Below are positions 34,890 through 44,837 of a stretch of DNA of 64,000 nucleotides, in pieces. How positions within the stretch are numbered: the first letter of the stretch is position 1; each line of letters begins with the position of its first letter. The position numbers were made by a program, and so were the translations under genes. Below the pieces are notes generated by a model. The model saw only the letters and a list, made by a program, of their open reading frames with translations. It made no database searches and was not told where the DNA came from. This stretch comes from Scytalidium lignicola (Eukaryota; Ascomycota; Leotiomycetes): contig NCSJ02000056.1 of the NCBI GenBank assembly GCA_002812745.2, positions 62,001 through 126,000 of the forward strand, given 5' to 3'.

Positions 34890-35722
34890 ATGTTACCTTT
34901 CACCCTAAAATTGCCTGACAACTGCACTGTTCAATGGCGCGCTTCTATCCCAAAAGTGGACCCCAAAAAGAAGAGGAAATTCATGTCGCTCATTGTGTGC
35001 CTCCCCGGTGGAAGTTATAATTCCATATACTTTGATGTTAACAAAGATTATTCGATTGCAACTGTTGCCAGTTTCTTGGATATTCCTGTGATCTCAATAA
35101 ACAGGCCCGGCTATAGCGGTAGCACTCTGGCTCCCAACTCTTCCGCTCAAGTCACAACCGCGGGTCCGTCACAGAGAAAATATTTGAACTTGATGATCCT
35201 CCCGGCGTTGTGAAAGGAATTTGGAAGTCAAGGAACGGGGAGAGTTCTGTTATCTCACTCAATTGGATCTATGGTAGCAACAATCACGGCTGGTTCCTAT
35301 CAAGGGATAGAAGGATACCCTGCCTGATCACTTCTGGTACCAGTATGGAAGTAGTGGAGGAACGTCGACAAGGCATGCTTCACTTGATTGAGACCTATCC
35401 TGACACGATCACTTTTGAATGCACTATGAAAGATGCGATCATACTTAACTTTCCGGGCCAGCATTTGATTGATCCAGATATATGCTTACACGCTGTGGAA
35501 CTTAATAACACGCTGCCGTCGGATGAACTACACGACATTAATCTTACTTGGCCAACGTACAGGCATAAATATATGGAGCAAGGCAAAATTCCAGTTAGGT
35601 ACGGAATCGGCGAGTTTGATGCTCTCTGGAAATCAAGTAAACATGATGTAGAAAAGTATCGGTCGTCCTTCACGTCGAGTCCTTGGGTAGACAGTTTTAT
35701 CGTACCAATGGCACCACATTGA
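34890..35722 (+). pseudogene. Alpha/beta hydrolase pseudogene (nonsense codon plus frameshift)
   Basis: The 5' frame encodes an alpha/beta-hydrolase N-terminus (VCLPGGSYNS, the oxyanion-side HGG-like loop; ISINRPGYSGS). At 35211-35213 a TGA replaces what the context suggests was Trp (LPAL-stop-KEFG; TGG to TGA is one G to A change). In the same frame the nucleophile elbow LLSHSIGSM follows. A second lesion, apparently a 1-bp loss near GYPA (about 35325), shifts the rest (LITSGTSMEVVEERRQGML through to the stop at 35722) into another frame, where the C-terminal part with RYGIGEFDALW is intact. A functional ancestor of about 275 aa is implied. No intron is needed. Confidence 0.82.
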
Positions 35723-36362
35723 ATTAAATTATCTCTTCAGAGCCGTAGTTGGTTTGTCAGGTGTTATGGGTTTGCTCTTAAATGTGCAGTGCGGAGTGGT
35801 CTTTTGGGCGAAACTACATGGGAGCAAATATTTGCAAGACTAGGTCCAATTGAAATCTTTTAATGTATAAAATATTTAATTCAAATTAATATAATAAGCT
35901 TGTAAGGGTGATGAAGCTGGAGGAATTTCCAATCTGCTCGAAAAGCTTTGAAGATTTAAACAATATAATTATACCAATTAAAAGAAGTAATAATATAAAT
36001 ACAAATTGACATTTAACTTTTGAATTTAAATTATGTGCATAGGTTTAATAAGGAATCAATGGGTACCTGCTTCCATCTAACCTGGGTTTTACTGAAGTTT
36101 GTGGCTTTTAGAAAGGTCAAAAGTCGCCCACTATGTGGATTTTGACACAACTACTCCCGCCTCTATGGTATACCTCCTGCAAGTTCTTCGTGTTGTTGGT
36201 GTTATGCTTGAAATGTACGGAATACTTGATCTTCAGTCCCTGTACAAATTAGATGATGATCTACGGTTATTACTATAGAGATAATGTTAAGATTGTCTGT
36301 CTGATATAACCTTATTCACTAAGAATTATTGGTTTTGCTTGTTTTCCACGTTCAAAGAGAGC
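35723..36362. other. Intergenic, no supported feature
   Basis: AT-rich 3' flank shared by two convergent pseudogenes. No recognisable frame or repeat. Confidence 0.45.
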
Positions 36363-38259
36363 TCAAACACCGGCTTCCTTTTCTTGCCCAATCCTTACCG
36401 CTTCGGGCTCACAACTAATCGTGCTATCCACATAGCCATCCTGCGTAATACCATCCAGACGTGCAAATCTGGTCCTGTGCAGCTCCATCTCGAATGGAGA
36501 GGCGCCTGTCTGCTTCGGAGTGGGGAACGCAATGTGCAAAGCCCAGTGTAGAATGCCCGATACGAAGAAGCCAAAGAAATAGCTCAAGTCACATACGTGA
36601 TCCCAGCCGTTGCCATCACTGACACCTTGGACCCGGCGGACGAAACCAGCTGGATAAGTATTAGTAGAAGAGGATGGTGGATAGAAGAAAGAAAGACATA
36701 CGCAGTAGAGGCCAAACACCCATCATCCACGACACAATAGCACGCCAATTGAAGCTAGCCGTATACCAGTATGCGGATGCTTTTCCAGATTTATACATAT
36801 CTCCCTTGTGTAATTGGCATTTCCTGACCAGGAAATAGTCGAAGATGAGAATGCTAGTCATACCAGACAGGAAGATCGACCAGCCAGAAAGCACAGCGAT
36901 GAATGTGGTGACATTATTTACAAAGTTCTAAGGGCAGATGGCAACGGCAATGATAGTCAGGATATAGCAACCTCGCCGAATATTGATCCATCTCGGGCAG
37001 AGGGCAGCCATATCCATTCCGGTAGACATCGCATTCAGCACAATACATAGTGACATCTGTGAAGCAAGGAAGCAAAGACCCGAGAAGAATGTACCGGCTC
37101 GTGCTGCAGGTGTCATGGACACGGACTGGATGTGAAGGAGCAAGAGGAATGGGTTCCAGAAATACTCGCCGTAGATTGTAGCGGAGGCGGAGGTGATGAT
37201 GAGACCACAGAGGGCGGTAATGATGATAGTCAAGGGACAAGTGACGCCTTGGCCGAAGAGAGAGGCATTGGGGGTCTTAGCATAGCGAGTCCAGTCTGAT
37301 TGCCCAACAATGCCTCTACTCTAGAGACCCAAGATGGTTTGAATGCTATATACTATATTCCAGCTTAAAGTGCTACCTGACTTAGTAGCTGGCGAGTTTA
37401 TGAGAGCTCCGGCTCCGTGTGCTGTCCGGACAGACCAGATGAGCATGCCGAAAATGTTGCAAACAATCATAGCAAACGCAATCTAAACTCAGGTCAGTTC
37501 ATATATCTTGCTTCAGAACAGAAGACAATAGCTACCTTCAGTGGGAGTTGGAGATTCTCCGGTGGAATCCATAACATGGGACAAAAGACTGCGAGAAAGA
37601 TGAAAAAGCTAACCAGGCTACAGGTGTCGACGTTGGCAGACAGGGGAAGTGTGTTCGTCATAAAGGCGTATTTTGGTCCGATCACGGCACCGAGAATAAT
37701 CTTGACAGCTTGGCCACCCCAATATGTCTGGACTCCCATCCAAATACAAGCTGTAACGATTCTGTTCAACACAGGCCAGAATCCACCGATCATACCCCAT
37801 GAAGCTCTGGACATAACAGTAAAGCCAAGGTGGTCGTGAGAGCCCATCCATCCTGCTACCACAGCAATCATAGAGATGATCAATGAACCTCCAACAATAA
37901 CACCCATAGACTGCCCAACACTAAGGCCGAGTGCCAGCAGGGTCGATCCTGCCGTCCATGCTGAATTGTTTGCGCCTTGCAGAATAAATCAGCCCCGGCT
38001 AGAAAAAAAANGATATCGTGATGATATACCAGTGATAATCCAGTACCCAGCAAAACCTTGCCAAGTCCATGTTCTTCTATCTTCTGGAATGGGAATTAAG
38101 TCTCGATTGCACCACTAAAGTTAATTATTTAGTTACACATGTGGCGAATGCTGGGGAGATGCATACATATGTATTCTCATAATTTGCGTCGTCATCAACA
38201 GGACACTCGAGCTTTTGAGCCCAGTAGGCGATCCTCTTCTTTGTCTTCTCTGACACCAT
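36363..38259 (-). pseudogene. NCS1-family permease pseudogene with two in-frame stop codons
   Basis: Segments in order on the minus strand: an N-terminal MVSEKTKKRIAYWAQKLECP, PIPEDRRTWTWQGFAGYW, MSRASWGMIGGFWPVLNR, GVQTYWGGQAVKI, SDWTRYAKTPNAS, then SILIFDYFLVRK and DMYKSGKASAYWYT and a hydrophobic C-terminus ending at 36363. Two stops interrupt conserved sequence in one frame: TAG at 37321-37323 (ILGL-stop-SRG) and TAG at 36928-36930, where the paralogue at 24622 has CPWNYVN and this copy CP-stop-NFVN. The second is a TGG to TAG transition; the first could come from CAG. Apart from these and short introns the gene is well preserved, so inactivation looks recent. It is head to head with the dioxygenase at 38998. 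Confidence 0.85.
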
Positions 38260-38997
38260 TTTCGCTGGATTGAATCGTGGTTTGTGTTTTCTCGTTTCGA
38301 TAATCAACCATGCGTCAAGGATGAATGAGGAGAAATCTTAGGTTTTCGATAGATCCTCAGAGCACATATATGTCCACATCAAGCACCCCATGCTCTCGAG
38401 ATAACAAACGAAGATAAGCATTTGGTCAGCATCCCAAACTTAAATCCAGAATTACTCCGCAGTGGGCAGTGGTTTGCCAAGGAGCGTTGCTGCTACTTCC
38501 TTACACCCTGCACGTTGTAACCTTGAATACCGTATTTACTCACGGCTACCGGTATGGAGCTAAGGCCCCTGTTTTCCGCTATATGGCATATTTAGCGCAT
38601 GATTTATTGTTTTAGTGCTGGCAATTCGCACTGTATAGCGTTACATTTACTTCTAGCTCAATACCGGTAGCCGTGAGTAAATACGGTATTCCTGCTTGGA
38701 TTATCACTCCTCTTCTCTCGATTTGGAAAGTGGGATGCTGACTGCAATGGTAAGTTATCAGCACGATGATCGCGCACGTCTGATACAAGCTCTGTAAGAT
38801 AACTGGCCAATTTGAACGATGGAGTTGCCCGATCTGAAGACCAGGTGACTAACTTCTTAAGTCAGAGTATTACCATTTCAGATATGAGACGTTTATGAAG
38901 AATTGGCTAGGTTGACGAGAACTGCGTTCATCACCTCCAAAAGTCAAGACCAAGCTAGGAATAAGAAAATACGTGCTGTGATAGCGACACCGATAAT
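38260..38997. other. Divergent promoter region of NCS1 pseudogene and dioxygenase
   Basis: About 740 bases between divergent starts, containing a 157-bp TA-flanked MITE (38530-38686). The remainder has no coding frame. Confidence 0.55.
38530..38686. mobile_element. 157-bp MITE with about 35-bp inverted ends, TA target site
   Basis: The left end CCGTATTTACTCACGGCTAC, followed by CGGTATGGAGCTA, is mirrored at the right as TAGCTCAATACCGGTAGCCG and TGAGTAAATACGG. TA flanks both sides (38528-38529 and 38687-38688), pointing to Tc1/mariner-type mobilisation. The interior is non-coding. Related degenerate copies occur at 42506-42590 and about 29864-29883. Confidence 0.85.
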
Positions 38998-40173
38998 ATG
39001 GGTTCGATAAAGCAAGAGCAGCCTGAAACTAGCATTCCTGTGATCGACTTCGCCGACTGGTACTCCGCGTCGTCAGCAGAAGGCCGTATTAGAGTCGCCA
39101 AAGAGCTCACTGACGCATGCCACAATGTCGGCTTCGTATGCATCATTAACCATGGTGTCTCTACCGATCTCCTCGAAGAAGCTTTTCGTTGGTCAAAGCA
39201 ACTCTTTAATCTAAAGACTGAAGAGAAGATGCTGGCCCCACATCCAGATGGTCCGGCTGTACATCGCGGGTACAGCTGGCCGGGTTTGGAGAAGGTAAGC
39301 CAAGTCATCAGTGCGGATGAAGAGGTAGGGAACAAATTAAGGGAGGTGGTGGATTGCAAGGTTAGAGAGCACAACCCAACCTCTACTGAAATAGTAGTAT
39401 TGAATCGTGTATAGGAAAGCTATGAAATCGGCAGCGAGTCCAACGAGGAGCAACCTAACGTTTGGCTTCCCTCGCATGTCCTTCCAGGCTTCCGCGAATT
39501 CATGACATCTTTCTACTGGACGTGCAATAGCGTTGCTCATGAAATCCTCTCGGCCATTGGGCTCGGTCTAGGTCTCAAGGACCCTGAATTTATGATAAAA
39601 TTTCATGCCGGTCATAACAACCAGCTTCGTCTCTTACATTATCCACTAATTCCTGCTGCCCTGTTGGAGAGTGAGAAGAGCGCCCGGATGCCAGCACACT
39701 CTGATTGGGGAAGTATCACGATGCTATTCCAAGATGATTGCGGTGGCTTGGAAGTCGAAAATCAGCATCAACCAGGACAGTTCATTGGAGTGGAACCGGT
39801 AAAGAACGGTTGTGTGATGAATATTGGAGATCTGTTGATGCGGTGGAGTAATGGTAATACGCTCTATTTCGATTTTGAAAACATCCTTAAACTGACTCTT
39901 TTCTCAGACTATCTTAAATCAACACTGCATCGGGTGACATTGCCATCTGCAGCAGATCGCTTTACAGGCAATGAACGGATGACACGTGCTCGGTATTCCA
40001 TTCCATATTTCGTAAGTCCTGACATCGATGCGAAGATCGAGGTCATAAAAGAATGTACAGATGTGGGGAATCCAGCCAAATATGAGCCAGTCATTCAAAG
40101 AGATTACAGACTCATGCGGGCGAAATTGCAGTATCCGGAGAAACCTACGCAGACTACAGCAGTGGCAGGATGA
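38998..40173 (+). CDS. 2-oxoglutarate/Fe(II) dioxygenase, isopenicillin-N-synthase-like, 333 aa
   Basis: Exons 38998-39294, 39415-39853 and 39908-40173. The second intron is 54 bp, a multiple of three without stops, so an uninterrupted frame can be misread through it; removing it joins RWSN to DYLKSTLHRV as the family requires. N-terminal DIOX_N motifs are IPVIDFADW and VGFVCIINHGVS. The iron triad is His194-x-Asp196 (PAHSDWG) and His253, with Arg274 in RYSIPYF for 2-oxoglutarate. It is only distantly similar to the dioxygenase at 28204, so the two are not a recent duplicate. It is intact although its divergent permease partner is dead. The substrate is unknown. Confidence 0.9.
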
Positions 40174-40217
40174 AATATGTATTCGTAGAGTATTATTTAA
40201 CGTATATACGTTCACTT

Positions 40218-40586
40218 CTAAGTTGCATTAAGTGGCATGATTGGATTTCGTCCAGCCAATCTAATTCCTTTAGCTGCATCGTGAAGGAATGATTGTGTTC
40301 GCAAAAGTGATGGACGAATTAGGGCAACTGGGCTCCAGTCTGGTGCTTTCGCCATGGATAGTAGGATATCTTGATATTTCTGAAGCATATCATATACCTT
40401 TGCGACTTGTGCCTCATTTGAGGTGAAGAAGAAAAGATGAATGAGAAAGTCGGTGGAAATTATGCGGTGTGTCCGACTGTAAAAATAATCTAGACTGTTT
40501 TGTGGACCATCGTATAAGAAATATACGATCCAGGAACTGGATTTACTCGTACGACTTATATCAGACCTAGTAGATGTTAGAGTCAA
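40218..40586 (-). CDS. Possible small hypothetical protein or gene fragment
   Basis: A 122-codon frame opens at a TTG and has no upstream ATG, so if real it is a terminal exon or a relic. The second half (VAKVYDMLQKYQDILLSM, PDWSPVALIRPSLLRTQSFL) reads like ordinary protein with helices. The first half is compositionally poor. It is tail to tail with the dioxygenase and just downstream of the secreted-protein gene on the same strand. No family is recognised. Confidence 0.25.
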   Translation of the reverse strand: MTLTSTRSDISRTSKSSSWIVYFLYDGPQNSLDYFYSRTHRIISTDFLIHLFFFTSNEAQVAKVYDMLQKYQDILLSMAKAPDWSPVALIRPSLLRTQSFLHDAAKGIRLAGRNPIMPLNAT

Positions 40587-40619
40587 TGACGATATTAATG
40601 AAGCTTTGCCAATTAGACC

Positions 40620-41867
40620 TTATTTTCCATAATTCCACTTCCAAGGCCAGGCCCTCCAACATTCTTCCCAATTTTTACACTCCCACGGCACTTGGACCTT
40701 GCTCGAATACAACGGCTCAACCCAAGTTCCATTTGCCTTCATTTCTTCCATAATCCGCAGCTCCTCTTTCATATAGTAATTACCACAAATAAACTCCCCA
40801 TGTCTATGGGCCGCATCCATTTCCACCATCTCGGCTCCTTTTATTGCTTGTTCTTGTGCCAGTTTTAGGCCATCCTCGCCGCCATAGTTAACATGGTCAT
40901 TTGAATGACTATACCAATCAACCTGCGGGCTTGAATACGGTCCCCTGAACTCTGCACTTTCTCCAGGTGCTGCTAGAGAGGCCATTGCATTTTTTAGCGC
41001 ACGAGTAAAGGTTTCGTTGAGTTCCCAGGGCAATGAAAGATGGATTCCCTTGTCGTACCGATATCCTGTATAGTTGAGTGTAACGCCTAGCGAATCTTCT
41101 GTAGCAAGTCGAAGAGATTGCAAGATAGAGGTGAAAACTGGGGTTGGATCTGGGGTGAAAGGAGGCGGCGGCCCATATTTCAAGTAGTTGTATATACGGT
41201 GATAATAGGCCTTATAAGTTGGAATGCCAATCCAGTCATCCCATCTCCAGCCTGGGTTCCAATCTGTTTCAGTGTAATAGATAGATCTAGAAAGCGTCAG
41301 AATAGACAGAATGTTTGATAAGTCTGCTGCTGACCGATTCCCTTTAAGATCTTGCTGTATTTGTGCCATCATGTTTTTGTATTCCTCATTGCTTTGGACA
41401 ACTGCGACATCGAAGAGTGTCCCATTGCGTGATTGGGCTGCTGAAACTCTGTATAGCGAGTCAGTCGAAAATCTTATGCGGTGTTGGGAGAATCTTACGC
41501 AACCTCTGTCGCAAGGTGAAAGGCGATAGCTAAAATAGAAGCTGAGTTTTTGTTCTGTTTTGTATTGGGCAAGGTAGTATTTACCGTACGCATCATTCAC
41601 TCCGCCTTTGAAATCTAGGGGATCATAGAATTTACCATTGCATCTAACCATGCTGCTCCTTGCGGCTCTCTCATTGGATGAGTAGTTGTAGTAGCTCCAA
41701 TCCGTCAGGTTGTAGAAGGAATAAACGGTCGACACATAACTTTCCCAACGATCTTCACTTTCTTCCTCTTCGGTCTCATTTGTATATGTCTGGTTCTCGG
41801 CAGTCGCTAGTGGTATGAAAGCGATAGCGAAGAGAAGGAACAATGCAACTGTTTTGTATATAAACAT
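40620..41867 (-). CDS. Secreted, N-glycosylated, aromatic-rich protein of unknown family, 415 aa
   Basis: The intronless frame is best started at the ATG at 41867, which yields a classic signal peptide (MFIYKTVALFLLFAIAFIPL, cut near TAEN); the longer frame upstream lacks such a start. The mature part has about nine N-x-S/T sequons, six cysteines (including SPCDRGCVRF and WECKNWEECW), an acidic ETEEEESED stretch, a PPPPFTPDPTP segment, and is unusually rich in Tyr and Trp. No catalytic motif or membrane anchor is seen. Length and features fit an extracellular fungal protein or a candidate effector-like or wall-associated protein. I do not recognise the family. Confidence 0.75.
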   Translation of the reverse strand: MFIYKTVALFLLFAIAFIPLATAENQTYTNETEEEESEDRWESYVSTVYSFYNLTDWSYYNYSSNERAARSSMVRCNGKFYDPLDFKGGVNDAYGKYYLAQYKTEQKLSFYFSYRLSPCDRGCVRFSQHRIRFSTDSLYRVSAAQSRNGTLFDVAVVQSNEEYKNMMAQIQQDLKGNRSAADLSNILSILTLSRSIYYTETDWNPGWRWDDWIGIPTYKAYYHRIYNYLKYGPPPPFTPDPTPVFTSILQSLRLATEDSLGVTLNYTGYRYDKGIHLSLPWELNETFTRALKNAMASLAAPGESAEFRGPYSSPQVDWYSHSNDHVNYGGEDGLKLAQEQAIKGAEMVEMDAAHRHGEFICGNYYMKEELRIMEEMKANGTWVEPLYSSKVQVPWECKNWEECWRAWPWKWNYGK

Positions 41868-43778
41868 TGTGTATGGCAGGTTTGTTATTTTTATCCATGG
41901 AAATATAGCGGTCTTGTTATAGATCGCAACCTGAGATCTGTCCACACGGCTGCCTGATCCTCGATGGTGCCACAAATATTTCAAGAATTGTGTTATCTAA
42001 GAAAGAACGAGATCTGTGAAGTGTCTTCTTCTGGCCAATCCAAATTAAAGACACATATCTTAACTTAAGTAATTGGAAGATCACCTCATGTATTAGAATG
42101 CACCACTTGAAGCGGACTCGTCACGTGATGAGCTCCATTTTCTGGTCTCAAAGATCAATTACTGCTCTAGGTGTTGGCTTCTCTGACGTATCTATTGAAT
42201 ATTCTTGGTTCTTTCTAGATGTTTATTGCTGGCGAAAGTATAGGACTCGGTATGAAGTATCTACCATTGGTGTCGGGGATTTCGCTACTAAAGAAAGGGC
42301 CTGTTATTATATCCTCTAAGGAACAGAACCTAAACGATTTATGTATTTATAACTACCTGTAAAAAGATTGGAGATGGTTATAATAGCAATTAAACTCCTC
42401 CTCTCCTAGTGCTCCACATTGAGTTTATTCAACAGGCTTGGCTGTCCAATACTATATCGTGTGGATTTAGCCACTGCCTACTTACTATACACTCATGTAT
42501 ATTAACACGGAGGTATAGTGAGGCCCATGTTTTACGCTATATAGTACGCCGAATGACTCCATTCATTTGTAGCTCCATACCTATATGTATAAGTCTTGTT
42601 ATAATTAACTTTAATAAATAACTCACTATAACATCTCATTTATGAGTTTTATCTTTCATAACAAAGGTATCCCAATAATTGTTCAAACCGAGATCAGTTG
42701 GAGATTTAGGGCAATATGTGGCATTTGGCCAAAACTTCTGGCGTTCACACTATTGTAATTTTATATTCATATAATAATGGTACTAGTTATGCACACGTAT
42801 AACTTTATTTCTTGTTGTTTAGAAAGCTTTTTTTGTAAATGCCATCATTTCAATTGCAATTTTCTATAGGTAGCTAAAGGTCTTTGTTTTATCTTTTTCC
42901 GTTTGCTGAACACTAAATTTCTGACCAAACAATAATCGTACTCTTCAGTATACCATCAGTTGTTGGTATCACAAAACCTAAATAATGTATATAAAGCCAA
43001 ATTGAAATGTCTGTTTTTGTTGCGATATATACAAAATTATGAATAGTGAATACTCCACATACGGAAATATTCAACAATTCATCAACTCTATTATTTGATC
43101 TGTTCAAATACAATAAGAATATAGTTGTTACTACCATAGCCGTATTGATACGGTTGCATTGTTATGGTAGGCCATAAGCCAGCTTTATTGTCTATATATT
43201 AAACCCTAAATCCATAATTTCTAATATAATCAAATCAATCCTTCTGAATTTTCCCTTACATTGTTGATATAAAACTGTTGAATATCACAACACATATGCG
43301 TACACATATAGCTAGCTGTCTCAGAAGCTACGTTCATAAAATCCGTCTTCGTTTGTAATAATGTTACAACAAACGTTGAAGTAGTCGTAAATCATCGGAT
43401 GACTCAATCTTGGCTCTGCAACATTTCCTCAGAATGCTGTAAGTTCGTAGCCCTCACCCTGTACAGGTGTTAAGTCTCCACAGCCCTCAGTTCCTCTTGG
43501 AGTTCTCTAGTACTTCAATTAAAGCCTTCTCAGTGCAAACTGACAGCTTTGGTAACCTTTCACAATCACACTAATCTTTATGACAACGTACAGCATAAGC
43601 TTTCTTTTCCTTAAAACAATGATATATTTTAATATTGTACTTCTTTTTNACATTAAACTTGTAAATATTTCTTTAGTTGCTAAAGTTAACATAACTTCTT
43701 TTGTAGTTTTCCGAATAATTTTTACTATTTTAACTTTTACTTTTTNGAGTCGACTGTTAAGCTTTCTAGATTATTAGA
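41868..43778. other. Intergenic, 1.9 kb, increasingly AT-rich towards the copia element
   Basis: Contains the promoter of the secreted-protein gene, a degenerate MITE copy at 42506-42590, and two N bases beside homopolymers near 43650 and 43746. No supported gene. Confidence 0.5.
42506..42590. repeat. Degenerate copy of the 157-bp MITE family
   Basis: AGGCCCATGTTTTACGCTAT resembles AGGCCCCTGTTTTCCGCTAT of the 38530 element, and TAGCTCCATACC matches the inverted arm. The outer ends are lost or mutated and the interior is shortened. Confidence 0.55.
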
Positions 43779-43783
43779 TTATT

Positions 43784-44042
43784 TGTTGCAATATTTGGAG
43801 TTTACGGATGCCACTTCACAGTGTTCTTACGGTTGCCTATGCTAGGGCTTACGGATAGGGTTTACGGTAGGCTACCACTGTAGGCAACTATAGGTACCCG
43901 TAGGGTGCCTGTACGACCGTAACTGTTGACCATAACGGTTTTACGGCCGTAAGTCTTTGTATATATAGAATCTGCTGTAGTTGTAGACTCCTTAAGCAAT
44001 CAATACAATAGTGGTTCTGTATTCTTGCGTTTCCAGTCAACA
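43784..44042 (+). repeat. 5' LTR of the outer copia element
   Basis: 259 bp, near-normal base composition. The U3 carries five TTACGG and two CCGTAA words within about 150 bp, and a TATATATAG box at 43970-43978. It differs from the 3' LTR mostly by G here against A there. Confidence 0.92.
43970..43978 (+). promoter_or_regulatory. Probable TATA box of the outer copia LTR
   Basis: TATATATAG lies about 70 bp before the LTR end, after the TTACGG-rich segment. The same box is preserved in the 3' LTR. Motif evidence only. Confidence 0.5.
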
Positions 44043-44129
44043 GGTTATAAGCTTGGTCAGCTAATCAGAATCGCTATTCGATTGACTTCATCTTTTACCT
44101 TTATTCAACAACTACTATAATCTTTTAAA

Positions 44130-44315
44130 ATGAAAGAAGAATCAAGTCTTCTACTACCGAAGGAATACCAGTTGAAAGGTCCTGAGAATTATAAACTATG
44201 GAGTACTATGGTCATTAATATTCTCAAATCAAAGGGTTATCTTGGTTATACAAATAGTAATATCAAATGCCTTAAAATAGAAGACAGTAAAGAAACCTTA
44301 GAATTTAAGGTTTAG
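44130..44315 (+). pseudogene. Copia Gag N-terminal fragment
   Basis: The frame starts at an ATG 88 bp after the 5' LTR and encodes LKGPENYKLWSTMVINILKS, the typical start of fungal and plant copia Gag (L-x-G-x-x-N-Y-x-x-W). A TAG at codon 62, where the context VEK suggests Trp or Gln, ends it; downstream Gag continues in the same frame with further stops. Confidence 0.8.
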
Positions 44316-44795
44316 GAAAAAGTAAATTCTATGGTTAAACTTTATATATTATTAAATATCAACAAGGAAGCTAATACTCTTATCTCAAAGTATTTTACAT
44401 CTAAGGAAGCTTAGGAAACCTTAAAAGTTTAATATCAAGGTTTAAACTATAATCTTAAGGAAAAATATATCCTTAAGCTAATTAATGTTAAATACAAGCA
44501 TTTTAACTTGGTTAAAAGTTATGTTATTACATTTAAAGTTTTAAAGAGTAATTTGATTAATATAAAAGTTATATTACTAGACATATTCTACAAGCTTTTC
44601 TTTATAAGGGGATTAGAGGACTCTTTTACTGTATAAACTGACTGACAATGATTAGCAATATACTTTAAAACATCCCTTTCCCTTGAAACTCTTATAGAAG
44701 ATATTTCAGACGAAGTATTAAAATCTAATAGTTTAAGTATAATACTTTATAGTTGAAAACAAGTTAATAAGTCTAATAAAAAACCAAAAGAAAAG

Positions 44796-44837
44796 TGTTC
44801 TTATTATGAAAAGCCAAATTATAAGGAAGTTGATTGT
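44796..44837 (+). pseudogene. Copia Gag zinc knuckle, mutated
   Basis: The translation CSYYEKPNYKEVDC corresponds to the C-x2-C-x4-H-x4-C knuckle with the second Cys and the His both changed to Tyr (TGT to TAT and CAT to TAT, single transitions). The following codon is a stop where Trp is usual. Confidence 0.7.

Noticed and set aside
39854..39907. Reading the dioxygenase through this 54-bp segment as coding
   Set aside because: It has GT...AG borders, a pyrimidine-rich end, and breaks the conserved W-S-N/D-x-L-K-S-T-L-H-R block; it is an in-frame intron.
43802..43952. TTACGG words as telomere-like repeats
   Set aside because: They are dispersed and in both orientations within an LTR; fungal telomeres are tandem TTAGGG.
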